In this document: positions 48,102-61,769 of the stretch, one piece after another
Numbering within the stretch: position 1 is the first letter of the stretch
Layout of the letters: each line of letters opens with the position of its first letter
Origin: Microcebus murinus
Taxonomy: Eukaryota > Chordata > Mammalia > Primates > Cheirogaleidae
Direction of reading: 5' to 3'
DNA: 64,000 bases
Assembly (NCBI RefSeq): GCF_040939455.1
Contig: NC_134126.1
Span: 310,001-374,000, forward strand
Notes under the pieces: model-generated
Seen by the model: the letters and a program-made list of their open reading frames with translations, nothing else
What the model was told of the DNA's origin: nothing
The model's database searches: none
Translations under genes and position numbers: made by a program

Positions 48102-48589
48102 CGGACACAGCCAGATCCGCACTGCGCACTGCCTGACCGTCTGCCGTGGGTGAGTGGACACAGCCAGATCCGCACTGCGCCCTGCCTGACCGCCTGTCGT
48201 GGATGAGTGGACACAGCCAGATCCGCACTGCGCCCTGCCTGACCGCCTGCCGTGGGTGAGTGGACACAGCCAGATCCACACTGCGCCCTGCCTGCCCGTC
48301 TGCCGTGGGTGAGTGGACGCAGCCAGATCCGCACTGCGCCCTGCCTAACCGTCTCCCGTGGTTGAGTGGACACAGCCAGATCCGCACTGCGCCTTGCCTG
48401 CCCGTCTCACGTGGGTGAGTGGACACAGCCAGATCCGCACTGCGCCCTACCTGTCCGTCTCCCGTGGGTGAGTGGACACAGCCAGATCCGCACTGCACCC
48501 TGCCTGACCGTCCTTCGTGAGTGAGTGGACACCGCCAGATCCGCACTGCGCCCTGCCTGACCGTCTGCCGTGGGTGAGTGGACACAGCC

Positions 48590-49500
48590 AGATCCGCACT
48601 GCGCCCTGCCTGTCGTCTCCCGTGGGTGAGTGGACACAGCCAGATCCGCACTACACCCTGCCTGACCGTCTGCCGTGGGTGAGTGGACACAGCCAGATCC
48701 GCACTGCGCCCTGCCTTCCCGTCTCCCGTGGGTGAGTGGACACAGCCAGATCCGCACTGCGCCTTGCCTGCCCGTCTCCCGTCAGTGAGTGGACACAGCC
48801 AGATCCGCACTGCGCCCTGCCTGCCCGTCTCCCGTTGGCGAGTGGACACAGCCAGATCCGCACTGCGCCCTGCCTGCCGATCTCCCGTGGGTGAGTGGAC
48901 ACAGCCAGATCCGCACTGCGCCCTGCCTGCCCGTCTGCCGTGGGCGAGTGGACACAGCCAGATCCGCACTGCGCCCTGCCTGACCGTCTGCCGTGGGTGA
49001 GTGGACACAGCCAGATCCACACTGCGCCCTGCCTGCCCGTCTGCCGTGGGCGAGTGGACACAGCCAGATCCGCACTGCGCCCTGCCTGACCGTCTGCCGT
49101 GGGTGAGTGGACATAGCCAGATCCGCACTGCGCCCTGCCTAACCGCCTACCGTGGGTGAGTGGACACAGCCAGATCGGCACTGCGCCCTGCCTGCCCGTC
49201 TCCCCTGGGCGAGTGGACACAGCCATATCAGCACTGCACACTGCCTGCCCGTCTGCCGTGGGTGAGTGGACACAGTCAGATCCGCACTGCGCCCTGCCTG
49301 ACCGTCTGCCGTGGGTGAGTGGACACAGCCAGATCCACACTGCGCCCTGCCTGCCCGTCTGCCGTGGGTGAGTGGACACAGCCAGATCCGCAATGCGCCC
49401 TGCCTGACCGTCTCCCGTGGGTGAGTGGACACAGCCAGATCCGCACTGCGCCCTGCCTGCCCGTCTCCCGTGGGTGAGTGGACACAGCCAGATCCGCACT
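48590..49500. repeat. Nested ~0.9-kb repeat, first instance
   Basis: The run matches 52,245-53,155 at an offset of 3,655 bp (69 units minus 2 bases), with some substitutions. Shared markers are CTGTCGTCTCCCG, CTTGCC...CCCGTCAG, CTGCCGATCTCCCG, CCTAACCGCCTACCG, AGATCGGCAC and CCATATCAGCACTGCACACTG. Each 5,509-bp copy therefore contains this block twice. Confidence 0.82.
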
Positions 49501-50845
49501 GCGCCCTACCTGTCCGTCTCCCGTGGGTGAGTGGACACAGCCAGATCCGCACTGCACACTGCCTGACCGTCCTTCGTGAGTGAGTGGACACCGCCAGATC
49601 CGCACTGCGCCCTGCCTGCCCGTCTCCCGTGGGTGAGTGGACACAGCCAGATCCGCACTGCGCCCTGCCTGCCCGTCTCCCGTCAGTGAGTGGACACAGC
49701 CAGATCCGCACTGCGCCCTGCCTGCCCGTCTCCCGTGGGTGAGTGGACACAGCCAGATCCGCACTGCGCGCTGCCTGCCCGCCTCCCGTGGGTGAGTGGA
49801 CACAGCCAGATCCGCAGAGCGCCCTGCCTGCCCGTCACCCGTGGGCGAGTGGACACAGCCAGATCCGCACTGCGCCCTGCCTGACCACCTGCCGTGGGTG
49901 AGTGGACACAGCCAGATCCGCACTGCGCCCTGCCTGCCCGTCTCCTGTGGGCGAGTGGACACAGCCAGATCCGCACAGCGCCCTGCCTGTCCTTCTGCTG
50001 TGGGTGAGTGGACACAGCCAGATCCGCACTGCGCCCTGCCTGACCGTCTGCCGTGGGTGAGTGGACACAGCCAGATCCGCACTGCGCCCTGCCTGCCCGT
50101 CTCCCGTTGGTGAGTGGACACAGCCAGATCCGCACTGCGCCCTGCCTGCCCGTCTCCCGTGGGCGAGCCGACACAGCCAGATCCGCACTGCGCACTGCCT
50201 GACCGTCTGCCGTGGGTGAGTGGACACAGTCAGATCCGCACTGCGCCCTGCCTGACCGTCTGTCGTGGGTGAGTGGACACGGCCAGATCCGCACTGCGCC
50301 CGGCCTGACCGTCTGCCGTGGGTGAGTGGACACAGCCAGATCCACACTGCGCCCTGCCTGCCCGTCTGCCGTGGGTGAGTGGACACAGCCAGATCCGCAC
50401 TGCGCCCTGCCTGACCGTCTCCCGTGGGTGAGTGGACACAGCCAGATCCGCACTGCGACCTGCCTGCCCGTCTCACGTGGGTGTGTGGACACAGCCAGAT
50501 CCGCACTGCGCCCTGCCTGCCCGTCTCCCGTGGGTGAGTGGACACAGCCAGATCCGCACTGCACCCTGCCTGACCGTCCTTCGTGGGTGAGTGGACACCG
50601 CCAGATCCGCACTGTGCCCTTCCTTCCCGTCTGCCGTGGGCGAGTGGAAACAGTCAGATCCGCACTGCGCCCTGCCTGACTGTCTGCCATCGGTGAGTGG
50701 ACACAGCCAGATCCTCACTGCGCCATGCCTGCCCGTCTCCCGTGGGTGAGTGGACACAGCCAGATCCGCACTGCGCGCTGCCTGCCCGTCTCCCGTGGGC
50801 GAGTGGACACAGCCAGATCCGCACTGCGCGCTGCCTGCCCGTCTG

Positions 50846-50862
50846 TCGTGGGCGGTGGACAC
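50846..50862. repeat. 2-base deletion landmark of the 5,509-bp block
   Basis: CGTGGGCGGTGGACAC has lost two bases of GGGCGAGTGG. The same change is at about 56,361, exactly 5,509 bp on, confirming the register of the two copies. Confidence 0.88.
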
Positions 50863-52244
50863 AGCCATATCCGCACTGCGCCCTGCCTGCCCGTCTGCCG
50901 TGGGTGAGTGGACACAGACAGACCCACACTGCGCCCTGCCTGCCCGTCTGCCGTGGGTGAGCGGACACAGCCAGATCCGCACTGCGCACTGCCTGACCGT
51001 CTGCCGCGGGTGAGTGGACACAGCCAGATCTGCACTGCGCCCTGCCTGACCGCCTGTCGTGGGTGAGTGGACACAGCCAGATCCGCACTGCGCCCTGCCT
51101 GACCGTCTGCCGTGGGTGAGTGGACACAGCCAGATCCGCACTGCGCCCTTCCTGACCGCCTGCCGTGGGTGAGTGGACACAGCCAGATCCACACTGTGCC
51201 CTGCCTGCCCGTCTGCCGTGGGTGAGTGGACACAGCCAGATCCGCACTGCGCCCTTCCTGACCGTCTCCCGTGGGTGAGTGGACACAGCCAGATCCGCAC
51301 TGCGCCCTGCCTGCCCGTCTCCCGTGGGTGAGTGGACACAGCCATATTCGCACTGCACCTTGCCTGCCTGTCTCGCGTCAGTGAGTGGACACAGCCAGAT
51401 CCGTACTGCGCCCTGCCTGCCCGTCTCCCGTGGGTGAGTGGACACAGCCAGATCCGCACTGCGCCCTGCCTGCCCGTCTCCCGTCAGTGAGTGGACACAG
51501 CCAGATCCGCACTGCGCCCTGCATTCCCGTCTCCCGTGGGTGAGTGGACACAGCCATATCCGCACTGCGCGCTGCCTGCCCGTCTCCCGTGGGCGAGTGG
51601 ACACAGCCAGATCCGCACTGCGCCCTGCCTGACCGTCTGTCGTGGGCGAGTGGACACAGCCAGATCCGCACTGCGCACTGCCTGACTGTCTGCCGTGGGT
51701 GAGTGGACACAGCCAGATCCGCACTGCGCCTTGCCTGACCACCTGCCGTGGGTGAGTGGACACAGCCAGATCCGCACTACGCCCTGCCTGTCGGTCTGCT
51801 GTGGGTGAGTGGACACAGCCATATCCACACTGCGCCCTGCCTGCCCCTCTGCCGGGGGCGAGTGGACACAGCCAGATCCGCACTGCGCCCTGCCTGACCG
51901 TCTGCCGTGGGTGAGTGGACACAGCCAGATCCGCACTGTGCCCTGCCTGCCCGTCTCCCGGGGGCGAGTGGACACAACCAGATCCGCACTGCGCCCTGCC
52001 TGACCGTCTCTAGTGGGCGAGTGGACACAGTCAGATCCGGACTGCGCCCTGCATGCCCGTCTACCGTGGGCGAGTGGACACAGCCAGATCCGCACTGCGC
52101 CCTGCCTGACCGTCTGCCGTGGGTGAGTGGACACAGCCAGATCCGCACTGCGCCCTGCCTGACCGCCTGCCGTGGGTGAGTGGACACAGCCAGATCCGCA
52201 CTGCGCCCTGCCTGCCCGTCACCCGTGGGCGAGTGGACACAGCC

Positions 52245-53155
52245 AGATCCGCACTGCGCCCTGCCTGTCGTCTCCCGTGGGTGAGTGGACACAGCCAGAT
52301 CCGCACTGCGCCCTGCCTGACCGTCTGCAGTGGGTGAGTGGACACAGCCAGATCCGCACTGCGCCCTGCCTTCCCGTCTCCCGTGGGTGAGTGGACACAG
52401 CCAGATCCGCACTGCGCCTTGCCTGCCCGTCTCCCGTCAGTGAGTGGACACAGCCAGATCCGCACTGCGCCCTGCCTGCCCGTCTCCCGTTGGTGAGTGG
52501 ACACAGCCAGATCCGCACTGCGCCCTGCCTGCCGATCTCCCGTGGGTGAGTGGACACAGCCAGATCCGCACTGCGCCCTGCCTGCCCGTCTGCCGTGGGC
52601 GAGTGGACACAGCCAGATCCGCACTGCGCCCTGCCTGACCGTCTGCCGTGGGTGAGTGGACACAGCCAGAACCACACTGCGCCCTGCCTGCCCGTCTGCC
52701 GTGGGCGAGTGGACACAGCCAGATCCGCACTGCGCCCTGCCTGACCGTCTGCCGTGGGTGAGTGGACACAGCCAGATCCGCACTGCGCCCTGCCTAACCG
52801 CCTACCGTGGGTGAGTGGACACAGCCAGATCGGCACTGCGCCCTGCCTGCCCGTCTCCCCTGGGCGAGTGGACACAGCCATATCAGCACTGCACACTGCC
52901 TGCCCGTCTGCCGTGGGTGAGTGGACACAGTCAGATCCGCACTGCGCCCTGCCTGACCGTCTGCCGTGGGTGAGTGGACACAGCCAGATCCACACTGCGC
53001 CCTGCCTGCCCGTCTGCCGTGGGTGAGTGGACACAGCCAGATCCGCAATGCGCCCTGCCTGACCGTCTCCCGTGGGTGAGTGGACACAGCCAGATCCGCA
53101 CTGCGCCCTGCCTGCCCGTCTCTCGTGGGTGAGTGGACACAGCCAGATCCGCACT
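52245..53155. repeat. Nested ~0.9-kb repeat, second instance
   Basis: Second instance of 48,590-49,500 inside the same 5,509-bp copy. It differs at TCTGCAGTGGG near 52,325, CCAGAACCAC near 52,668 and TCTCTCGTGG near 53,119. Its counterparts in the right copy and the third partial copy are at about 57,754-58,664 and 62,735-63,645. Confidence 0.82.
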
Positions 53156-53610
53156 GCACCGTGCCTGCCCGTCTCCCGTCAGTGAGTGGACACAGCCAGA
53201 TCCGCACTGCGCCCTGCCTGCCGGTCTCCCGTGGGTGAGTGGACACAGCCAGATCCGCACTGCGCGCTGCCTGCCCGTCTCCCGTGGGCGAGTGGAAACA
53301 GCCAGATCCGCACTGCGCGCTGCCTGCCCGTCTGTCGTGGGCGAGTGGACACAGCCATATCCGCACTGCGCCCTGCCTGCCCGTCTGCCGTGGGTGAGTG
53401 GACACAGCCAGATCCACACTGCGCCCTGCCTGCCCGTCTGCCGTGGGTGAGTGGACACAGCCAGATCCGCACTGCGCCCTGCCTGACCCTCTCCCGTGGG
53501 TGAGTGGACACAGCCAGATCCACACTGCACCCTGCCTGCCCGTCTCCCGTGGGTGAGTGGACACAGTCAGATCCGCACTGCGCCCTGCCTGCCCGTCTCC
53601 CGTGGGCGAC

Positions 53611-56600
53611 CGGACACAGCCAGATCCGCACTGCGCACTGCCTGACCGTCTGCCGTGGGTGAGTGGACACAGCCAGATCCGCACTGCGCCCTGCCTGACC
53701 GCCTGTCGTGGATGAGTGGACACAGCCAGATCCGCACTGCGCCCTGCCTGACCGCCTGCCGTGGGTGAGTGGACACAGCCAGATCCACACTGCGCCCTGC
53801 CTGCCCGTCTGCCGTGGGTGAGTGGACGCAGCCAGATCCGCACTGCGCCCTGCCTAACCGTCTCCCGTGGTTGAGTGGACACAGCCAGATCCGCACTGCG
53901 CCTTGCCTGCCCGTCTCACGTGGGTGAGTGGACACAGCCAGATCCGCACTGCGCCCTACCTGTCCGTCTCCCGTGGGTGAGTGGACACAGCCAGATCCGC
54001 ACTGCACCCTGCCTGACCGTCCTTCGTGAGTGAGTGGACACCGCCAGATCCGCACTGCGCCCTGCCTGACCGTCTGCCGTGGGTGAGTGGACACAGCCAG
54101 ATCCGCACTGCGCCCTGCCTGTCGTCTCCCGTGGGTGAGTGGACACAGCCAGATCCACACTACACCCTGCCTGACCGTCTGCCGTGTTTGAGTGGACACA
54201 GCCAGATCCGCACTGCGCCCTGCCTTCCCGTCTCCCGTGGGTGAGTGGACACAGCCAGATCCGCACTGCGCCTTGCCTGCCCGTCTCCCGTCAGTGAGTG
54301 GACACAGCCAGATCCGCACTGCGCCCTGCCTGCCCGTCTCCCGTTGGCGAGTGGACACAGCCAGATCCGCACTGCGCCCTGCCTGCCGATCTCCCGTGGG
54401 TGAGTGGACACAGCCAGATCCGCACTGCGCCCTGCCTGCCCGTCTGCCGTGGGCGAGTGGACACAGCCAGATCCGCACTGCGCCCTGCCTGACCGTCTGC
54501 CGTGGGTGAGTGGACACAGCCAGATCCACACTGCGCCCTGCCTGCCCGTCTGCCGTGGGCGAGTGGACACAGCCAGATCCGCACTGCGCCCTGCCTGACC
54601 GTCTGCCGTGGGTGAGTGGACACAGCCAGATCCGCACTGCGCCCTGCCTAACCGCCTACCGTGGGTGAGTGGACACAGCCAGATCGGCACTGCGCCCTGC
54701 CTGCCCGTCTCCCCTGGGCGAGTGGACACAGCCATATCGGCACTGCACACTGCCTGCCCGTCTGCCGTGGGTGAGTGGACACAGTCAGATCCGCACTGCG
54801 CCCTGCCTGACCGTCTGACGTGGGTGAGTGGACACAGCCAGATCCACACTGCGCCCTGCCTGCCCGTCTGCCGTGGGTGAGTGGACACAGCCAGATCCGC
54901 AATGCGCCCTGCCTGACCGTCTCCCGTGGGTGAGTGGACACAGCCAGATCCGCACTGCGCCCTGCCTGCCCGTCTCCCGTGGGTGAGTGGACACAGCCAG
55001 ATCCGCACTGCGCCCTACCTGTCCGTCTCCCGTGGGTGAGTGGACACAGCCAGATCCGCACTGCACACTGCCTGACCGTCCTTCGTGAGTGAGTGGACAC
55101 CGCCAGATCCGCACTGCGCCCTGCCTGCCCGTCTCCCGTGGGTGAGTGGACACAGCCAGATCCGCACTGCGCCCTGCCTGCCCGTCTCCCGTCAGTGAGT
55201 GGACACAGCCAGATCCGCACTGCGCCCTGCCTGCCCGTCTCCCGTGGGTGAGTGGACACAGCCAGATCCGCACTGCGCGCTGCCTGCCCGCCTCCCGTGG
55301 GTGAGTGGACACAGCCAGATCCGCAGAGCGCCCTGCCTGCCCGTCACCCGTGGGCGAGTGGACACAGCCAGATCCGCACTGCGCCCTGCCTGACCACCTG
55401 CCGTGGGTGAGTGGACACAGCCAGATCCGCACTGCGCCCTGCCTGCCCGTCTCCTGTGGGCGAGTGGACACAGCCAGATCCGCACAGCGCCCTGCCTGTC
55501 CTTCTGCTGTGGGTGAGTGGACACAGCCAGATCCGCACTGCGCCCTGCCTGACCGTCTGCCGTGGGTGAGTGGACACAGCCAGATCCGCACTGCGCCCTG
55601 CCTGCCCGTCTCCCGTTGGTGAGTGGACACAGCCAGATCCGCACTGCGCCCTGCCTGCCCGTCTCCCGTGGGCGAGCCGACACAGCCAGATCCGCACTGC
55701 GCACTGCCTGACCGTCTGCCGTGGGTGAGTGGACACAGTCAGATCCGCACTGCGCCCTGCCTGACCGTCTGTCGTGGGTGAGTGGACACGGCCAGATCCG
55801 CACTGCGCCCGGCCTGACCGTCTGCCGTGGGTGAGTGGACACAGCCAGATCCACACTGCGCCCTGCCTGCCCGTCTGCCGTGGGTGAGTGGACACAGCCA
55901 GATCCGCACTGCGCCCTGCCTGACCGTCTCCCGTGGGTGAGTGGACACAGCCAGATCCGCACTGCGACCTGCCTGCCCGTCTCACGTGGGTGTGTGGACA
56001 CAGCCAGATCCGCACTGCGCCCTGCCTGCCCGTCTCCCGTGGGTGAGTGGACACAGCCAGATCCGCACTGCACCCTGCCTGACCGTCCTTCGTGGGTGAG
56101 TGGACACCGCCAGATCCGCACTGTGCCCTTCCTTCCCGTCTGCCGTGGGCGAGTGGAAACAGTCAGATCCGCACTGCGCCCTGCCTGACTGTCTGCCATC
56201 GGTGAGTGGACACAGCCAGATCCTCACTGCGCCATGCCTGCCCGTCTCCCGTGGGTGAGTGGACACAGCCAGATCCGCACTGCGCGCTGCCTGCCCGTCT
56301 CCCGTGGGCGAGTGGACACAGCCAGATCCGCACTGCGCGCTGCCTGCCCGTCTGTCGTGGGCGGTGGACACAGCCATATCCGCACTGCGCCCTGCCTGCC
56401 CGTCTGCCGTGGGTGAGTGGACACAGACAGACCCACACTGCGCCCTGCCTGCCCGTCTGCCGTGGGTGAGCGGACACAGCCAGATCCGCACTGCGCACTG
56501 CCTGACCGTCTGCCGCGGGTGAGTGGACACAGCCAGATCCGCACTGCGCCCTGCCTGACCGCCTGTCGTGGGTGAGTGGACACAGCCAGATCCGCACTGC

Positions 56601-59119
56601 GCCCTGCCTGACCGTCTGCCGTGGGTGAGTGGACACAGCCAGATCCGCACTGCGCCCTTCCTGACCGCCTGCCGTGGGTGAGTGGACACAGCCAGATCCA
56701 CACTGTGCCCTGCCTGCCCGTCTGCCGTGGGTGAGTGGACACAGCCAGATCCGCACTGCGCCCTTCCTGACCGTCTCCCGTGGGTGAGTGGACACAGCCA
56801 GATCCGCACTGCGCCCTGCCTGCCCGTCTCCCGTGGGTGAGTGGACACAGCCATATTCGCACTGCACCTTGCCTGCCTGTCTCGCGTCAGTGAGTGGACA
56901 CAGCCAGATCCGTACTGCGCCCTGCCTGCCCGTCTCCCGTGGGTGAGTGGACACAGCCAGATCCGCACTGCGCCCTGCCTGCCCGTCTCCCGTCAGTGAG
57001 TGGACACAGCCAGATCCGCACTGCGCCCTGCATTCCCGTCTCCCGTGGGTGAGTGGACACAGCCATATCCGCACTGCGCGCTGCCTGCCCGTCTCCCGTG
57101 GGCGAGTGGACACAGCCAGATCCGCACTGCGCCCTGCCTGACCGTCTGTCGTGGGCGAGTGGACACAGCCAGATCCGCACTGCGCACTGCCTGACTGTCT
57201 GCCGTGGGTGAGTGGACACAGCCAGATCCGCACTGCGCCCTGCCTGACCACCTGCCGTGGGTGAGTGGACACAGCCAGATCCGCACTACGCCCTGCCTGT
57301 CGGTCTGCTGTGGGTGAGTGGACACAGCCATATCCACACTGCGCCCTGCCTGCCCCTCTGCCGGGGGCGAGTGGACACAGCCAGATCCGCACTGCGCCCT
57401 GCCTGACCGTCTGCCGTGGGTGAGTGGACACAGCCAGATCCGCACTGTGCCCTGCCTGCCCGTCTCCCGGGGGCGAGTGGACACAACCAGATCCGCACTG
57501 CGCCCTGCCTGACCGTCTCTAGTGGGCGAGTGGACACAGTCAGATCCGGACTGCGCCCTGCATGCCCGTCTACCGTGGGCGAGTGGACACAGCCAGATCC
57601 GCACTGCGCCCTGCCTGACCGTCTGCCGTGGGTGAGTGGACACAGCCAGATCCGCACTGCGCCCTGCCTGACCGCCTGCCGTGGGTGAGTGGACACAGCC
57701 AGATCCGCACTGCGCCCTGCCTGCACGTCACCCGTGGGCGAGTGGACACAGCCAGATCCGCACTGCGCCCTGCCTGTCGTCTCCCGTGGGTGAGTGGACA
57801 CAGCCAGATCCGCACTGCGCCCTGCCTGACCGTCTGCAGTGGGTGAGTGGACACAGCCAGATCCGCACTGCGCCCTGCCTTCCCGTCTCCCGTGGGTGAG
57901 TGGACACAGCCAGATCCGCACTGCGCCTTGCCTGCCCGTCTCCCGTCAGTGAGTGGACACAGCCAGATCCGCACTGCGCCCTGCCTGCCCGTCTCCCGTT
58001 GGTGAGTGGACACAGCCAGATCCGCACTGCGCCCTGCCTGCCGATCTCCCGTGGGTGAGTGGACACAGCCAGATCCGCACTGCGCCCTGCCTGCCCGTCT
58101 GCCGTGGGCGAGTGGACACAGCCAGATCCGCACTGCGCCCTGCCTGACCGTCTGCCGTGGGTGAGTGGACACAGCCAGAACCACACTGCGCCCTGCCTGC
58201 CCGTCTGCCGTGGGCGAGTGGACACAGCCAGATCCGCACTGCGCCCTGCCTGACCGTCTGCCGTGGGTGAGTGGACACAGCCAGATCCGCACTGCGCCCT
58301 GCCTAACCGCCTACCGTGGGTGAGTGGACACAGCCAGATCGGCACTGCGCCCTGCCTGCCCGTCTCCCCTGGGCGAGTGGACACAGCCATATCAGCACTG
58401 CACACTGCCTGCCCGTCTGCCGTGGGTGAGTGGACACAGTCAGATCCGCACTGCGCCCTGCCTGACCGTCTGCCGTGGGTGAGTGGACACAGCCAGATCC
58501 ACACTGCGCCCTGCCTGCCCGTCTGCCGTGGGTGAGTGGACACAGCCAGATCCGCAATGCGCCCTGCCTGACCGTCTCCCGTGGGTGAGTGGACACAGCC
58601 AGATCCGCACTGCGCCCTGCCTGCCCGTCTCTCGTGGGTGAGTGGACACAGCCATATCCGCACTGCACCGTGCCTGCCCGTCTCCCGTCAGTGAGTGGAC
58701 ACAGCCAGATCCGCACTGCGCCCTGCCTGCCGGTCTCCCGTGGGTGAGTGGACACAGCCAGATCCGCACTGCGCGCTGCCTGCCCGTCTCCCGTGGGCGA
58801 GTGGAAACAGCCAGATCCGCACTGCGCGCTGCCTGCCCGTCTGTCGTGGGCGAGTGGACACAGCCATATCCGCACTGCGCCCTGCCTGCCCGTCTGCCGT
58901 GGGTGAGTGGACACAGCCAGATCCACACTGCGCCCTGCCTGCCCGTCTGCCGTGGGTGAGTGGACACAGCCAGATCCGCACTGCGCCCTGCCTGACCCTC
59001 TCCCGTGGGTGAGTGGACACAGCCAGATCCACACTGCACCCTGCCTGCCCGTCTCCCGTGGGTGAGTGGACACAGTCAGATCCGCACTGCGCCCTGCCTG
59101 CCCGTCTCCCGTGGGCGAC
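53611..59119. repeat. 5,509-bp tandem duplication, right copy
   Basis: Second copy of 48,102-53,610; matching continues to about 59,181. It has GATCCGC at 56,537, GCGCCCTGCC at 57,236 and CTGCACGTCACC at 57,717 at the positions where the left copy differs. CCGTGTTTGAG at 54,182 replaces CCGTGGGTGAG. The third partial copy at 61,770 shares the first two states with this copy and the last with the left copy. Confidence 0.92.
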
Positions 59120-61769
59120 CGGACACAGCCAGATCCGCACTGCGCACTGCCTGACCGTCTGCCGTGGGTGAGTGGACACAGTCAGATCCGCACTGCGCCC
59201 TGCCTGACCGCCTGTCGTGGGTGAGTGGACACAGCCAGATCCGCACTGCGCGCGGCCTGACCGTCTGCCGTGGGTGAGTGGACACAGCCAGATCCACACT
59301 GTGCCCTGCCTGCCCGTCTGCCGTGGGTGAGTGGACACAGCCAGATCCGCACTGCGCCCTGCCTGACCGTCTCCCGTGGGTGAGTGGACACAGCCAGATC
59401 CGCACTGCGCCTTGCCTGCCCGTCTCACGTGGGTGAGTGGACACAGCCAGATCCGCACTGCGCCCTGCCTGCCCGTCTCCCGGGGGCGAGTGGACACAGC
59501 CAGATCCGCACTGCGCCCTGCCTGCCCTTCTGCCGTGTGTGAGTGAACACAGCCAGATCCGCACTGCGCCCTGCCTGCCCGTCTCCCGTCAGTGAGTGGA
59601 CACAGCCAGATCCGCACTGCGCCCTACCTGCCCGTCTCCCGTGGGTGAGTGGACACAGCCAGATCCGCACTGCGCCCCGCCTGTCCGTCTCCCGTGGTTG
59701 AGTGGACACAGCCAGATCCGCACTGCGCCTTGCCTGCCCGTCTCACGTGGGTGAGTGGACACAGCCAGATCCGCACTGCGCCCTGCCTGCCCGTCTCACG
59801 TGGGTGTGTGGACACAGCCAGATCCGCACTGCGCCCTGCCTGCCCGTCTCCCGTGGGTGAGTGGACACAGCCAGATCCGCACTGCACCCTGCCTGACCGT
59901 CCTTCGTGGGTGAGTGGACACCGCCAGATCCGCACTGTGCCCTTCCTTCCCGTCTGCCGTGGGCGAGTAGAAACAGCCAGATCCGCACTGCGCCATGCCT
60001 GACTGTCTGCCGTCGGTGAGTGGACACAGCCAGATCCGCACTGCGCCATGCCTGCCCGTCTCCCGTGGGTGAGTGGACACAGCCAGATCCGCACTGCGCG
60101 CTGCCTGCCCGTCTCCCGTGGGCGAGTGGAAACAGCCAGATCCGCACTGCGCGCTGCCTGCCCGTCTGTCGTGGGCGAGTGGACACAGCCATATCCGCAC
60201 TGCGCCCTGCCTGCCCGTCTGCCGTGGGAGAGTGGACACAGCCAGATCCACACTGCGCCCTGCCTTCCCGTCTTCCGTGGGTGAGTGGACACAGCCAGAT
60301 CCGCACTGCGCCCTGCCTGACCCTCTCCCGTGGGTGAGTGGACACAGCCAGATCCACACTGCACCCTGCCTGCCCGTCTCCCGTTGGTGAGTGGACACAG
60401 CCAGATCCGCACTGCGCCCTGCCTGCCCGTCTCCCGAGGGCGAGCGGACACAGCCAGATCCGCACTGCGCACTGCCTGACCGTATCCCGTGGGTGAGTGG
60501 ACACCGCCAGATCCGCACTGTGCCCTGCCTGCCCGTCTGCCGTGGGCGAGTGGACACAGCCAGATCCGCACTGCGCCCTGCCTACCCGTCTCAAGTGGGC
60601 GAGTGGACACAGCCAGATCCGCACTGCGCCCTGCCTGCCCGTCTGCCGTGGGCGCGTGGACACAGCCAGATCCGCACTGCGCCCTGCCTGACCGTCTGCC
60701 GTGGGTGAGTGGACACAGCCAGATCCGCACTGCGCCCTGCCTGACCGCCTGCCGTGGGTGAGTGGACACAGCCAGATCCGCACTGCGCCCTGCCTGCCCG
60801 TCACCCGTGGGCGAGTGGACACAGCCAGGTCCGCACTGCGCCCTGTCTGACCGCCTGCCGTGGGTGAGTGGACACAGCCAGATCCGCACTGCGCCCTGCC
60901 TTCCCGTCTCCCGTGGGCGAGTGGACACAGCCAGATCCGCACTGCGCCCTGCTTGACCGTCTGCCGTGGGTGAGTGGACACAGCCAGATCCACACTGCGC
61001 CTTGCCTGACCGTCTCACATGGGTGAGTGGAGACAGCCAGATCCGCACTGCGCCCTACCTGCCCGTCTCCCGTGGGTGAGTGGACACAGCCAGATCCGCA
61101 CTGCACCCTGCCTGACCGTCCTTCGTGGGTGAGTGGACACCGCCAGATCTGCACTGCGCCCTGCCTACCCGTCTCCCGTGGGTGAGTGGACACAGCCAGA
61201 TCCGCACTGCGCACTGCCTGACCGTCTGCCGTGGGTGAGTGGACACAGCCAAATCCGCACTGCGCCCTGCCTGACCGCCTGTCGTGGGTGAGTGGACACA
61301 GCCAGATCCGCACTGCGCCCTGCCTGACCGTCTGCCTTGGGTGAGTAGACACAGCCAGATCCACACTGCACCCTGCCTGCCCGTCTGCCGTGGGTGAGGG
61401 GACACAGCTAGATCCGCACTGCGCCCTGCCTGACCGTCTCCCGTGGGTGAGTGGACACAGCCAGATCCGCACTGCGCCTTGCCTGCCCGTCTCACGTGGG
61501 TGAGTGGACACAGCCAGATCCGCACTGCGCCCTACCTGCCCGTTTCCCGTGGGTGAGTGGACACAGCCAGATCCGCACTGCACCCTGCCTGACCGTCCTT
61601 CGTGGGTGAGTGGACAGCGCCAGATCCGCACTGCGCCCTGCCTGCCCCTCTCCCGTGGGTGAGTGGACACAGCCAGATCCGCACTGAGCCCTGCCTGACC
61701 GTCTGCCGTGGGTGAGTGGACACAGCCAGATCCACACTGGGCCCTGCCTGCCCGTCTGCCGTCGGCGAG
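59120..61769. repeat. Mosaic segment right of the 5,509-bp duplication
   Basis: No gene. Satellite units continue in phase but in a new order. Part of it (59,760-60,200) resembles 50,470-50,850, including GTGGGTGTGTGG and the TGTGCCCTTCCTTCCCG run. Private variants include GGGCGCGTGGAC near 60,651, CTCAAGTGGGCG near 60,590 and GGACAGCGCCAG near 61,613. Confidence 0.8.

Larger units (their letters stand above)
48102..53610. repeat. 5,509-bp tandem duplication, left copy
   Basis: The block is repeated immediately to its right at a constant offset of 5,509 bp (104 units minus 3 bases). Checked landmarks include GTGGACGCAGCC (48,315), CTGTCGTCTCCCG (48,610), CCTACCGTGG (49,146), GGGCGGTGGAC (50,851), GACAGACCCAC (50,918), TCTGCCGCGGG (51,001), TCTCGCGTCAG (51,371) and GTCTCTAGTGGG (52,004). 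Substitutions from the right copy are few, for example GATCTGC at 51,028, GCGCCTTGCC at 51,727 and CTGCCCGTCACC at 52,208. Confidence 0.92.
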